The notes below the pieces were generated by a model. The model saw only the letters and a program-made list of their open reading frames with translations, made no database searches and was not told the origin of the DNA. A stretch of 21,630 bases of DNA from Chara braunii (taxonomy: Eukaryota > Streptophyta > Charophyceae > Charales > Characeae), in assembly GCA_003427395.1 (NCBI GenBank), contig BFEA01000421.1, forward strand, positions 1,384,553-1,406,182, given 5' to 3'. A program made the position numbers and the translations under genes. Below, piece by piece: positions 9,940 to 17,439 of the stretch. Each line of letters begins with the position of its first letter. Within the stretch, counting starts at the first letter, position 1.

Positions 9940-10335
9940 TTTCGAGATAAAAATAAAATAAAAGAATAAATAGAAATAAATAAATAAATAAAATGTAAAG
10001 AGTGAGGAGAGAGAAAATATTTATCTTTTTGGAATTTTTGGCAGCATTTTCCCACCCCGCATGGGGTCAAAAATGTGTCAAGAGGAAGGAAAGTGCAAGA
10101 GGGACACACTAACTTTCCAAATGCCGCAAACTAAAATTTTCAGAAAAATAAATGAGTAAATAAATAAATAAATAAGGAGGTGGAAGAGAGTGAAGAGAAG
10201 CTAAGTTTTGAATTTTTTTCAAAAATTTCGGCAACATTTCGTTACCCTCATGGGGTCGAAGTGTGCCGTCAAGAAAAAGACTAAGTGGAATGGAAAAATT
10301 TGGCCAGCGCTTCGCTACCCCCAAGGGGTCAAAAT
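9940..10335. repeat. Diverged tandem repeats, about 190 bp unit plus a partial copy
   Basis: Two copies share the same order: an ATTTTC(A)GA start, a run of AAATAAATAAATAA (about 9970-9992 and 10155-10176), GAGAGTGA..GAGA, GGAATTTTT, then GGCARCATTTY..TACCC(T)CATGGGGTC and GTGTGYCRTCAAGA. The conserved tail recurs at about 10039, 10231 and again, without the rest, at about 10301 (CCCCAAGGGGTCAAAATGTGCGCCG). Copies are perhaps 65-75% alike by eye. Confidence 0.6.
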
Positions 10336-10975
10336 GTGCGCCGACAACAAAGAAAGACTAAGTCCTAGCAAGATATAGAGGTGCCGCAGAAAATTTCGAA
10401 TTTTCAGAATAAATTTAAAAAAAAATCAGAAATTAAGAAAAGAGGTAAGGAATAAGATGATTCAGATTTTTGGAGGAAAAGAAAAATTTTACATCAAAGA
10501 AAAAGAGAAAAGAAGAAAAAACAGAAAAATTCGGAGTTGGGTGTGGGGGGGATCGAAAAGTGATGAAGAAAGAGAGAAAGAAGTGAGAGGAGAAAGAAAA
10601 AGGTAAGGTGGGGGATGGGGAAGATGATGGGATTGTAGTTGGGGGCGTGAAGGAAGAGAAGAGGGTGGTAGAATGGGAGAAAAAGATATGAAAAAGGTGG
10701 AGAGGAGTAGATGAGATTAGTGAGAAATGGTGAGTGGGGAGGAGAGGAGAGAAAAAGGTTGTGGAAGATGGGTGGAGAGGGAGGGAGGAGTAGAGAGTAA
10801 TGGTAGGGGGAAGAAAAGGTGATTAGATGATGGGGGAAGAGAGAAAGGGGTTGGGGGGTAGTAGGTTAATGGCAGGAGGGTGATACCAGGCTCCTTGGTG
10901 GCCAAGAGCAGGGTTCAGGCCTTCAAAAAGGTTGATGGCCTGATGCCACAACAAAACAGAAGAGATGTTGATGAT

Positions 10976-11010
10976 CTAGGGTTGGCTGAGATCTTGATCA
11001 GCCACCCTAG
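10976..11010. repeat. Stem-loop CTAGGGTTGGCTGA / TCAGCCACCCTAG
   Basis: Arms 10976-10989 and 10998-11010 pair over 13 bp with one bulged T around an 8-nt loop. It lies just before the paired CAGCCCCTA modules. Confidence 0.65.
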
Positions 11011-11020
11011 TACCACAGTC

Positions 11021-11176
11021 ACACAGCCCCCTACCCAGGGGGGAGTCTTGACCAGTTGCCACACTGTTGCTGCAACAATGAGTAGTAGTAAAATATATAT
11101 ATATATACGTCTGTGGCGCAGCCCCTAGTCAGGGGGGTCTTCGACAGGTGTCCACGTGGCAGTGCAGATTGCCACG
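11021..11176. repeat. Two related hairpin modules separated by an (AT)n run
   Basis: Module 1 (about 11021-11068) and module 2 (about 11114-11165) share CAGCCCC(C)TA..CAGGGGGG(A)GTCTT.GAC..GT.CCAC. Each forms a short hairpin: CCCCCT-ACCC-AGGGGG at 11027-11042 and CCCCT-AGTC-AGGGG at 11122-11135. Module 2 continues into a perfect 7-bp stem, CGTGGCA/TGCCACG (11155-11161, 11170-11176). An AT dinucleotide run lies between them near 11092-11107. The identity of the family is unknown to me; the N gap truncates it on the right. Confidence 0.55.
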
Positions 11177-11196
11177 TCTGCAGGCACCATCAGCCA

Positions 11197-11391
11197 NNNN
11201 NNNNNNNNNNNNNNNNNNNNNNNNNNNNNNNNNNNNNNNNNNNNNNNNNNNNNNNNNNNNNNNNNNNNNNNNNNNNNNNNNNNNNNNNNNNNNNNNNNNN
11301 NNNNNNNNNNNNNNNNNNNNNNNNNNNNNNNNNNNNNNNNNNNNNNNNNNNNNNNNNNNNNNNNNNNNNNNNNNNNNNNNNNNNNNNNNNN
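11197..11391. other. Assembly gap (195 Ns)
   Basis: A run of N inside the retrotransposon leader. Open frames predicted across it are meaningless. The true size is uncertain. Confidence 0.99.
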
Positions 11392-11497
11392 AGCTTCGCA
11401 GCACGCTGTTCGCTGCTTGCCAACGGGGGGTGCAGGGGGGGTAAATAGAAGGTGTGAAACTATTCAACACGAACGTTCCACACTATACAGCCATGCA

Positions 11498-11580
11498 TAC
11501 AGTTTGGCCAGTGTGTTATAGCACTAGCTACGCACGTGCATGAGTGCTGTCTGCCCAGGTTCAAACCCTGGCAGCAGCAG
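11498..11580 (+). repeat. tRNA-like segment, probable head of a tRNA-derived SINE or tRNA fossil
   Basis: TGGCCAGTGTG at 11505-11515 followed by GTTATAGCACTAGC resembles a Pol III A box and D arm (TAGCTCAGTTGG...AGAGCACT in real tRNAs), one base short. About 40 bp on, CCAGG-TTCAAAC-CCTGG at 11555-11571 is a perfect 5-bp T stem with a 7-nt T loop and contains the B box GGTTCAAACCC. The acceptor stem does not pair, so this is not a functional tRNA. A perfect hairpin, CCCGGATAT/ATATCCGGG (11584-11592, 11604-11612), follows directly. Confidence 0.5.
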
Positions 11581-11643
11581 CATCCCGGATATCTTGATAA
11601 TATATATCCGGGAGCGGGGCAGCGGGGCAGCGTGGACGCGTGG

Positions 11644-11659
11644 CGCACGCGCGCGTGCG
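11644..11659. repeat. Self-complementary CG-alternating palindrome
   Basis: CGCACGCGCGCGTGCG is a perfect 16-bp palindrome of alternating purine and pyrimidine, the sequence type that most readily adopts Z-DNA or a cruciform. It lies in a very GC-rich stretch (11612-11700). Confidence 0.7.
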
Positions 11660-11869
11660 GCGGCCTTGGCGCTTGCGCGCACGGGTGCGTGGTGGCACTC
11701 TCCTTTTTCGCCACGTGTCAGTCTCTTCCCGCTGCTGTTTTTTTTTTCTCCTTTTTTCTCTGCTGCCGCACCGAAAAAACACCTGAAAATCCCGGTGTCG
11801 GGATTACACCGATCCCGCACCCGTTGTTGCATGCGAGGGGAAGGGCGGGTTGGAGCGGGGACCGTTCCC

Positions 11870-11882
11870 GCTCTGATACCAG
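11870..11882 (-). other. Primer binding site for initiator tRNA-Met
   Basis: On the plus strand GCTCTGATACCA is identical to the 3' end of plant initiator tRNA-Met. On the minus strand it reads TGGTATCAGAGC, one base after the 5' LTR ends in ...GACACA. It fixes the element's orientation and the inner edge of the LTR. Confidence 0.95.
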
Positions 11883-12759
11883 TGTGTCGGACCCGCCGCG
11901 ATGGCGGTCCGACAGGATGGAGAAGAAGGGTGGACTAAGGAGGAGATAGAGATGGAGCTGGAAGGGACAGCGCACAATAGAAAAATTCCCACGAGAAATT
12001 AAAGTTGAAAAAACATTCTATTAAAAAAAAATCCTCCATATTTAGAAATTATCATTCCAATGTTCGTCTAATTCTAAAATTTCCAGTTTTATTTGACAAG
12101 TTCTCGTCTAAATATGAGTTTTCTCGTCCAACTACATCTATTTGTTCAAGATGGAATGAAAGTCTGGATGAGTTAATGAAATGCCTTAATTAAACTTTCA
12201 TTCTACTATAACAAATACCTTCTAATTTAGATTGGATGAACCTATTTTATAACTGAAAATCCTTACATAGAATGACAGTCCAATTAAAATATTTCATGAA
12301 CTTATCCAGACTTTCATTCCATCTCTAGCATGTAGTTCAAATAAGAAGGGATGCCCCATTCTTGGATTGAAAGTTTTCAAGTAAGACAAAAAAATTTAAA
12401 ATTGGAATGACATTTTTTAAGATGAAATGAAAATTTAAAATTTAGAATGTAATTTTACTATATAATGATTATTTAATTTTGGAAATTTTTTTCTGTTACA
12501 GCTCCGACGCAGACTCCACACGCACGTACTCCAAGATCTGCGAAAGTGAAGAATACCGAAAAACAGACAACTGCTGGGGTATACCCCCACCGGACTGATT
12601 GACTGGACTGGAATGGCCTGGTACCGACAGTGATACCGGGCAGGACTAGAACAGCACACGGCCTATGGGGTCAGGCCACGGCCTGGTCCCACAGGCCGAA
12701 CTAGGCAAATAGCCAAATAGGCCCTGGCTGTAGGCCACGGCAGATAAAGGCCCGCTGCA
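11883..12759 (-). repeat. 5' LTR of the chromovirus, interrupted by a MITE
   Basis: Two blocks, 11883-11974 (92 bp) and 12501-12759 (259 bp), together give the same 351 bp as the 3' LTR. Minus-strand ends are TGCAGCGGGCC and GGTCCGACACA. A strong hairpin sits at the U5 end beside the primer site: GTCGGACCCGCC (11886-11897), loop GCGAT, GGCGGTCCGAC (11903-11913), 11 bp with one bulged C. The 526-bp interruption is absent from the 3' LTR, so it arrived after the retrotransposon inserted. Confidence 0.95.
11975..12498. mobile_element. Foldback MITE nested in the 5' LTR
   Basis: This 524-bp, strongly AT-rich insert is defined exactly by comparison with the empty site at 1390/1391. The ends are CAATAGAAAA and TTTTCTGTTA, imperfect terminal inverted repeats (8 of 10). 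The dinucleotide CA is present on both sides (11973-11974, 12499-12500), a possible 2-bp duplication. A large internal inverted repeat pairs 12149-12210 with 12263-12324 (about 80% by eye). Its midpoint, 12236.5, equals the midpoint of the whole insert, so the element is a single diverged palindrome. There is no coding capacity. A TA-type duplication is not seen, so the superfamily is unclear. Confidence 0.85.
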
Positions 12760-12764
12760 TCAGA
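12760..12764. repeat. Target-site duplication TCAGA, right copy
   Basis: Directly follows the LTR end ...CCCGCTGCA at 12759 and matches 1294-1298 exactly. Confidence 0.93.
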
Positions 12765-13248
12765 GATCTGTGTCAAGGCGAGGGGGACCCATGGGGAGGA
12801 CGGTGAAAAGATGATAAGCTGAAGCCATCGGATCGAAAGGGTCTGGAATTGTGTGGCCGGGTCCACAATTCCTAGACCACCTTTATTATTGGGTTGGATC
12901 ACCAAGTCCCACGCTACTCGGTTGATGGCGTGGGTGATGTTGCTATCACCTCTCCACAGGAAGGCCGCCAACTGTTGTTTTAATGCCTTGAGTCCTCCAT
13001 TACTCATCGGCCACAGAATGGCCTTATACCACAGTGTGGCCAGGATCACATTATTGATGACAAGTGCCTGACCAAAGATGGATATACTCTTATTGTTTCA
13101 TTTTCCATGTTTACTATGTGCTGATCCAGTTAGCCACTCATCGTTCGATGCTGGCCTTTCTTTAGCAGTGATCAATGCCCCTAGAATTCTCAGGGGGTCC
13201 TCAAGGGGGAGCCATGTGATTCGCGGGTTTTCTGGAGGTCTACCTCCA
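12760..13248 (-). pseudogene. LINE A ORF2, post-RT region (right piece)
   Basis: The minus-strand frame from 13248 to the LTR border has a single stop (TGA, 13098-13100). It reads PENPRITWLPLEDP, LRILGALITAKERP, SISIFGQALVINN, LATLWYKA, FLWRGD and NKGGLGIVD. These are the standard landmarks after the RT of plant LINE ORF2 (LG, F.G+..++N.V+...WY, F+W.G, GGLG). It is in the same phase as 700-1298 across the retrotransposon. Its N-terminal edge at about 13233-13248 abuts the oppositely oriented RT segment, at a near-palindrome TGGAGGT-CT-ACCTCCA (13233-13248). Confidence 0.88.
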
Positions 13249-14232
13249 CGGGGAAGAAAGGATTCAGGAAATACAGGACTTCCTACTCCCGATGGACCGA
13301 TGTATCTCTCCCCAACAGCGAGACAAACTAGAGACAGAGTTGTCCAAAGAAGAGATACAGACAAAACTCCTTCAAATGAAGGAAGAAAAGACCCCTGGTA
13401 TCGACGGCTTCCCCAAAGAATTTTGGGAAACCATGTGGACAGATCTCAGAACCGACCTCTGGGATACCAGAGAGTTTGGGAGGCCGGGGAAACGGGGGAT
13501 ATGGTAGGGAAAGGAGTGTTATTCCTCCTATACAAAAAAGGTGATAAAATGAACATCAGAAATTACAGACCTATTACGCTACTCACAGTGGTATATAAAA
13601 TGCTTTCAAAGGCACTGGCCAACCGTATGGCGACAGTATTGGAGGAGGTCATTCACCCAACCCAAACGGGGTTCATGTCCGGCAGGAATATCCAAGAAAA
13701 CATTCTGCTGGTCAATGACGTGGTCCAACTGTCGCGCCGCAAACAAGCAAATGCGGTCATTATATTCATAGACTTCGAAAAAACATATGACCACGTGGAC
13801 TGGGAATTTCTAGACATGCGCTTGGAAAAAATGAACTTCGGACCCACCTTCCGGCACTGGGTCAAGATCCTCCATAATAATGCCACAACCTGTGTTCAGG
13901 TCAATGGGTCAGTGGCGCCCCCATTTGAACTCCAACGGTCAATGAGACAGGGGGACCCCATTGCCCCCTATCTCTTCCTGGTAATTATGGAAGCTCTATC
14001 AGGCTATCAGCTAATCTGCGACAAAACAAAGACCTCACACGCATTAAGATAGCGAATATCCCGGAAGAGGCAGTACCTATCTACTCCTTGTTCGCCGATA
14101 ACCTCACCATAATGGTAGAAGCAACCGAGGCTAACATGGAAGAAATCCAGCACCTTATGACCAAAATCTGCCGCCTCTCGGACATGACTGTAAATTGGGG
14201 ACAAAAGACTATGGGATGGTGGATGCATCGCC
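13233..14232 (+). pseudogene. LINE A ORF2 reverse transcriptase, inverted 5' segment
   Basis: Three plus-strand frames are needed. Frame one carries SKEEIQTKLLQMKEEKTPG and FPKEFWETMW and ends at 13505-13507. Frame two carries LLYKKGDKMNIRNYRPITLL, GFMSGRNIQENILLVND, FIDFEKTYDHVDWEFL and RQGDPIAPYLFLVIMEAL, to about 14005. Frame three carries IPEEAVPIYSLFADNLTIMV to VNWGQKTMGWW, ending at a TAG near 14233. These are RT domains in the correct order. The active site reads FADN (14091-14102) instead of FADD, which should abolish catalysis. No endonuclease domain is present. It covers precisely the ORF2 portion missing upstream of the minus-strand fragment at 12760-13248. Confidence 0.9.
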
Positions 14233-14815
14233 AAGGGTAGTGGTACATTACAACCGAGAATCTGGATTGTGGCGGCACCCTATTGGCAGGAAGCCTGAAC
14301 CACAACTGGGTGCTTTTTTTTTTTCCATGACGTCGCTCGCAAGACTAGTCCTTAAGCCGACACTTGAAGAATAAGTGGAACAACGCCGCCAAATTCCAAA
14401 ATTTCCTTGAGGATTCGTCCTCAGAGCCCGAGGACCGTGACGAGTGTCTAACGCAATCTCGAAGGGGGCTCTCAATGAGTCTAGAGTTCACAGCCTGCAA
14501 CCCTATGGTTTTCTAGCCTGATCTGATCCCTCCTAGCCCCCCTGCCGCCTCTTTTCTTCTCTTTTTTTCATGAGTGCGCCTCCAGTCCCGTCCTTCAGAA
14601 CAGGCTTGTGCGCTTTCTGGTAGTGATCTTGAAGCCCTCACAACCCTTTGCAAGTGCTGTCAGAAAATAGTGAGTGCTTCTAGAGTTCATGAGTCTAGAG
14701 TAAGTGGAGCGAGACCTCTTTTGCGACGAGTTTTAGATAACTGACAGCTCTAGAAGCACTCACGAATTTTTTTGGGAGTCTAGTTTAGTGGAGCGAGGTC
14801 CATATGTCCATAATT
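14233..14815. other. Spacer between LINE A and LINE B, with inverted repeat
   Basis: No gene is supported. A T-run lies at about 14313-14326. A plus-strand frame around 14363-14515 reads KNKWNNAAKFQNFLED followed by an acidic Ser/Glu/Asp stretch; it may be a fragment of another element's gag, but I cannot assign it. The most structured part is 14670-14801 (see the inverted repeat entry). Confidence 0.5.
14670..14763. repeat. Perfect 16-bp inverted repeat with overlapping direct repeats
   Basis: GTGAGTGCTTCTAGAG (14670-14685) is exactly complementary to CTCTAGAAGCACTCAC (14748-14763), with 62 bp between. A direct repeat, GAGTCTAG.(G/T)TAAGTGGAGCGAG.CC or close to it, occurs at about 14691-14715 and 14776-14801. 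It may be the remains of a small foldback element. Confidence 0.6.
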
Positions 14816-16794
14816 ACCACGAAACGATGCATATAGACGAATTGGAATGAATTGTCCAGGGTGAGCAAGCTTTGAGGGCATGTTTGCAAGAAAGACTGGC
14901 AGCGGACTGCTACCGCGCACACTTGGCAACAGGACAGGAATTTGTAGAGCGGATGCAAAGTCTTAACGGTGGGCCAAAGAATGGGCAGAAGGAGGAGTGC
15001 GGGGCAGAAAGGCTTGAGGCTACTCGAGTGTGGAAGGGATGGGAGATTAACGAGGTTGTTAAATAGGGTCGCCTCTCGAAGGCGAGAGGACGATGGTTGG
15101 AGAGAGGATGTCAAAACGTTTTTTTTCGAGAATTGGGGATGAGAAGAGGTATAGCAACGATGCTAGTGATGGACTATGCTTTTGACGATACTGTTGGCAG
15201 GCAGGAAACCACTCGGGGTATCCTGAGATCTATGGTGGACTCCTACTCGAATCTCTTTACGGATGAGGAGCAGTGGTTGACTCTGGATATGGCGGGTGCT
15301 CAAGCAGAGGCCTTGACAATGTGGCAGCACATGACGGCACAGGTTCGCCATCAAGACTCGTAGGCCTTGGAGAAGGATATCAATCCGGAAGAGGGGGATG
15401 CTGCTATTGCAGAATTAAGGGCTTCGGGCATTGAGGGAATCCCCGTGGAAATGTTTAAAGAGTCTCTACACTATTTTTCTCCTTTGCTAACAGCGGCTTT
15501 TAATCAGGCACTGCAAAAGAGCTCGTTGCCGCCTCGATTTGCAGATGTTTTTATCGTCCTCCTGTATAAGAAAGGACCTCAAGAAGATGTACGGAATTGG
15601 AAACCGATCTCCATTCTCAATGCTATTTACAAACTTCTGGCGAAGATCCTCTCTGACCGTGTTGGGCGGATCCTCCCTCGTATCATCCATCCATCCCAAT
15701 CAGGTTTCGTCCCACGGAGGCAAATCGTCTTGAATATCATGCTGGCACGCCAGGTGTTTCAACAAGTAGATTTTGACGGGCGGCAAATGGCGTTTATCAC
15801 TATTGATTTGGAAAAGGTGTATGATCACGTCCGTTGGGAGTTTTTGTTGCAGAGCATGGAGCAGCGAGGGTTTGGGCCAACATTATGCAAATGGAGTCGA
15901 CTTCTACTCACCAATGCTGACACATGTATGCAAGTGAATGGGACTCTATTGGGCCGTATTCCCCTCACTGGTCAGTGCACCAAGGTTGTCCACGTGATCT
16001 ATATTGAATCTCTGCATGACCTCTTCCGAGCGGACCAGCAGCTGACAGGCTTAAAGCTAAGCCCTACTCTCACTCTTAAATCTAGGGCATTTGCAGACGA
16101 CACCGGCTTCATCGTTCCTTCGAACCTCAGTCAACTGTGGCAGTTGCAGAAGGATCTGGACCCGTTCTCTCGCCTCTCGGGGGCTTGAGTTAATTGGCAG
16201 TAGTCGAAGGCCATCTTGCCGAGAGGATGTGCAGTTCTAGAAGGTTGGGATATTCAGATAATTCATGACGGAGAAAATTTGTGTTTCCTGGGGGCCATCT
16301 TGACCCCAGATGACGGAGGTACATGTCAGATGGAGTCCCTCGCGACTGCAGCGCTAATTCGACTGGGACGCTGGGCAAAACAGGTGCACCTGGGGGTGTA
16401 TGGGAAAGTGCTTGTACTGAACAACTCTGTGATGTCAACACTGTGGTATGTAGGAGCTATTCACATGCCGAAACGCAATGTTTGGGCGGTTGTGCAATGC
16501 CTCCCAGCTATATCTGTTGTCTGGGGACGTGGAGGCACAAAACTCTATCCCGCGTGTGGCCTGGAAGAAGCTGACCCAAACCAACCAAAATCGGAAGGGG
16601 GGATGGGTGCTATTGAACCCAAGCTGCAAATCGTCGCACTTCAGTTACGAAATCTGCTTTGGACCTTGTTGGGCACTGTGGGATGTGCTTGGGGGCAGTT
16701 GACACATCAGCATATTGCACTGGCTGCAGGTATTTCACAGGAAATGGTGCCGATTGCCCTAAGCTTGTTTGCCTGGCCATCATCAGACATGTGA
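14816..16794 (+). pseudogene. LINE B ORF2: linker, reverse transcriptase and start of post-RT region
   Basis: One plus-strand frame runs from about 14860 to 16794 with stops at 15064-15066, 15361-15363, 16186-16188 and 16201-16203. The linker has NVFFRELGMRR and TRGILRSMVDSYSNLFTDE. RT motifs are VLLYKKGPQEDVRNWKPIS, GFVPRRQIVLNIMLARQ, FITIDLEKVYDHVRWEFL and AFADDTGFIV, with an intact FADD at 16090-16101. Around 15970-16010 the QGCP motif is scrambled in this frame but readable (SVHQGCP) in another, implying two compensating indels. After the RT come LGAILTPDD and YGKVLVLNNSVMSTLWYVGAI, as in LINE A, but clearly a different family. The endonuclease is missing, so the copy is 5'-truncated. Confidence 0.9.
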
Positions 16795-17377
16795 AGAGAG
16801 GACAGGTGTGGTCCACAGCAGTGACGCGATTCAAGGACTTACAGCGAGAGCAACCCCCCCCGTCCTCAGCCGATGAGGTCTATATTCAAGTCCTCTTTGA
16901 CAACCCTTATATTATCTGGATAGTGGAGGGGGACCGCTTTTCATGGACAGGGAGAAGAGGGGCTTTGGCAGGCAATGGGCTGAGTGTGGGGTCTTCAAGA
17001 TAGGCCACCTGTGGGATGATGACCGACGAGACTGCGCAACCGATGAGCAAATGATCAAACAACTCCCGTTTCAGGTACATCAACAGCAGCGATTGGCAGC
17101 AGTAAGGGACTCCATCCCCTCAATCGATTGACTTGTTAAAAGCAGATGCGCTACAGATTGGTGAATGGCTGCGAAGGCGGGAAGACTTGCCCGCAGACAA
17201 AATTTTTCAGATAATGGGCGTTGCAGAGGACGATCTTGATGTACAAGAATGGGGAGTTGTCATGGGATATGAGGGATTGGGTTCTCTGCTGCGTCCGTGT
17301 GCAGGTAGACATGTCCTTCACAGAGCAGAAGTGGAGACGGTCACAGTCTGCAAAGGTGGCAAATCAGGTCGGGAAAG

Positions 17378-17378
<1 letters not shown>
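16795..17378 (+). pseudogene. LINE B ORF2 C-terminal region, frameshifted and 3'-truncated
   Basis: The coding signal changes frame near 16795 (EVYIQVLFDNPYIIW, GDRFSWTGRRG) and again near 16950 (RQWAECGVFKIGHLWDDDRRD, to a stop at 17129-17131). It then continues in another frame as LLKADALQIGEWLRRREDL. GVFKIGHLWD corresponds to GVRRVGDLWD of LINE A. The similarity ends at the (ATC)n run. The zinc-binding tail seen in LINE A at 1-717, about 240 residues further on, is absent, so this copy also lacks its 3' end. Confidence 0.75.
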
Positions 17379-17413
<35 letters not shown>

Positions 17414-17439
17414 TATCATCAGCATCATCATCATCATCA
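17379..17439 (+). repeat. (ATC)n microsatellite
   Basis: About 20 ATC/CAT triplets with two interruptions (ATT at about 17411-17415 and CAG at 17420-17423). It marks the right edge of recognisable LINE B. The polyisoleucine and polyserine reading frames across it are artefacts. Confidence 0.95.

Larger units (their letters stand above)
9110..11869 (-). other. Long leader between primer site and gag
   Basis: About 2.8 kb without a coding match, long for a Ty3/gypsy leader. From gag upward it holds a telomere-motif hairpin (9318-9338), a (CCCGGG)-rich patch near 9466-9495, an A21 run (9524-9544), AT-rich sequence, diverged tandem repeats (about 9940-10330), a purine-rich tract (about 10430-10870), two hairpin-rich modules (10976-11176), a gap of 195 Ns (11197-11391), a tRNA-like segment (about 11498-11580) and a GC-rich, CG-alternating patch (11612-11700). 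At least some of this is probably inserted material rather than original leader. Confidence 0.6.
1299..12759 (-). mobile_element. Full-length Ty3/gypsy chromovirus LTR retrotransposon with nested MITE
   Basis: This 11,461-bp element lies on the minus strand and inserted into LINE A. What is visible: two 351-bp LTRs with TG...CA ends, an exact TCAGA duplication on both sides, a primer site next to the 5' LTR, and gag, protease, RT, RNase H, integrase and chromodomain in that order. The C-terminal chromodomain places it among chromoviruses. LTRs differ at about two dozen of 351 positions by eye (roughly 93% identity), so the insertion is not recent. At least ten in-frame stops and several frameshifts make it non-autonomous today. 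Subtracting the 526-bp insert (MITE plus its 2-bp duplication) gives a native length near 10.9 kb, long because of a leader of about 2.8 kb. Confidence 0.95.

Noticed and set aside
9955-10176. The spaced AAATAAATAA runs as a CRISPR-like array
   Set aside because: There are only two blocks, the repeats are low in complexity, and the context is eukaryotic.
11498-11580. A functional tRNA gene
   Set aside because: The T arm is perfect, but the acceptor stem does not pair and the D region is short by one base.
11975-12500. The insert as a spliceosomal intron, because it ends in a pyrimidine tract and TTACAG
   Set aside because: The 5' side has no GT, and comparison with the empty 3' LTR site does not allow GT-AG borders. 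It lies in a non-coding LTR and is palindromic.
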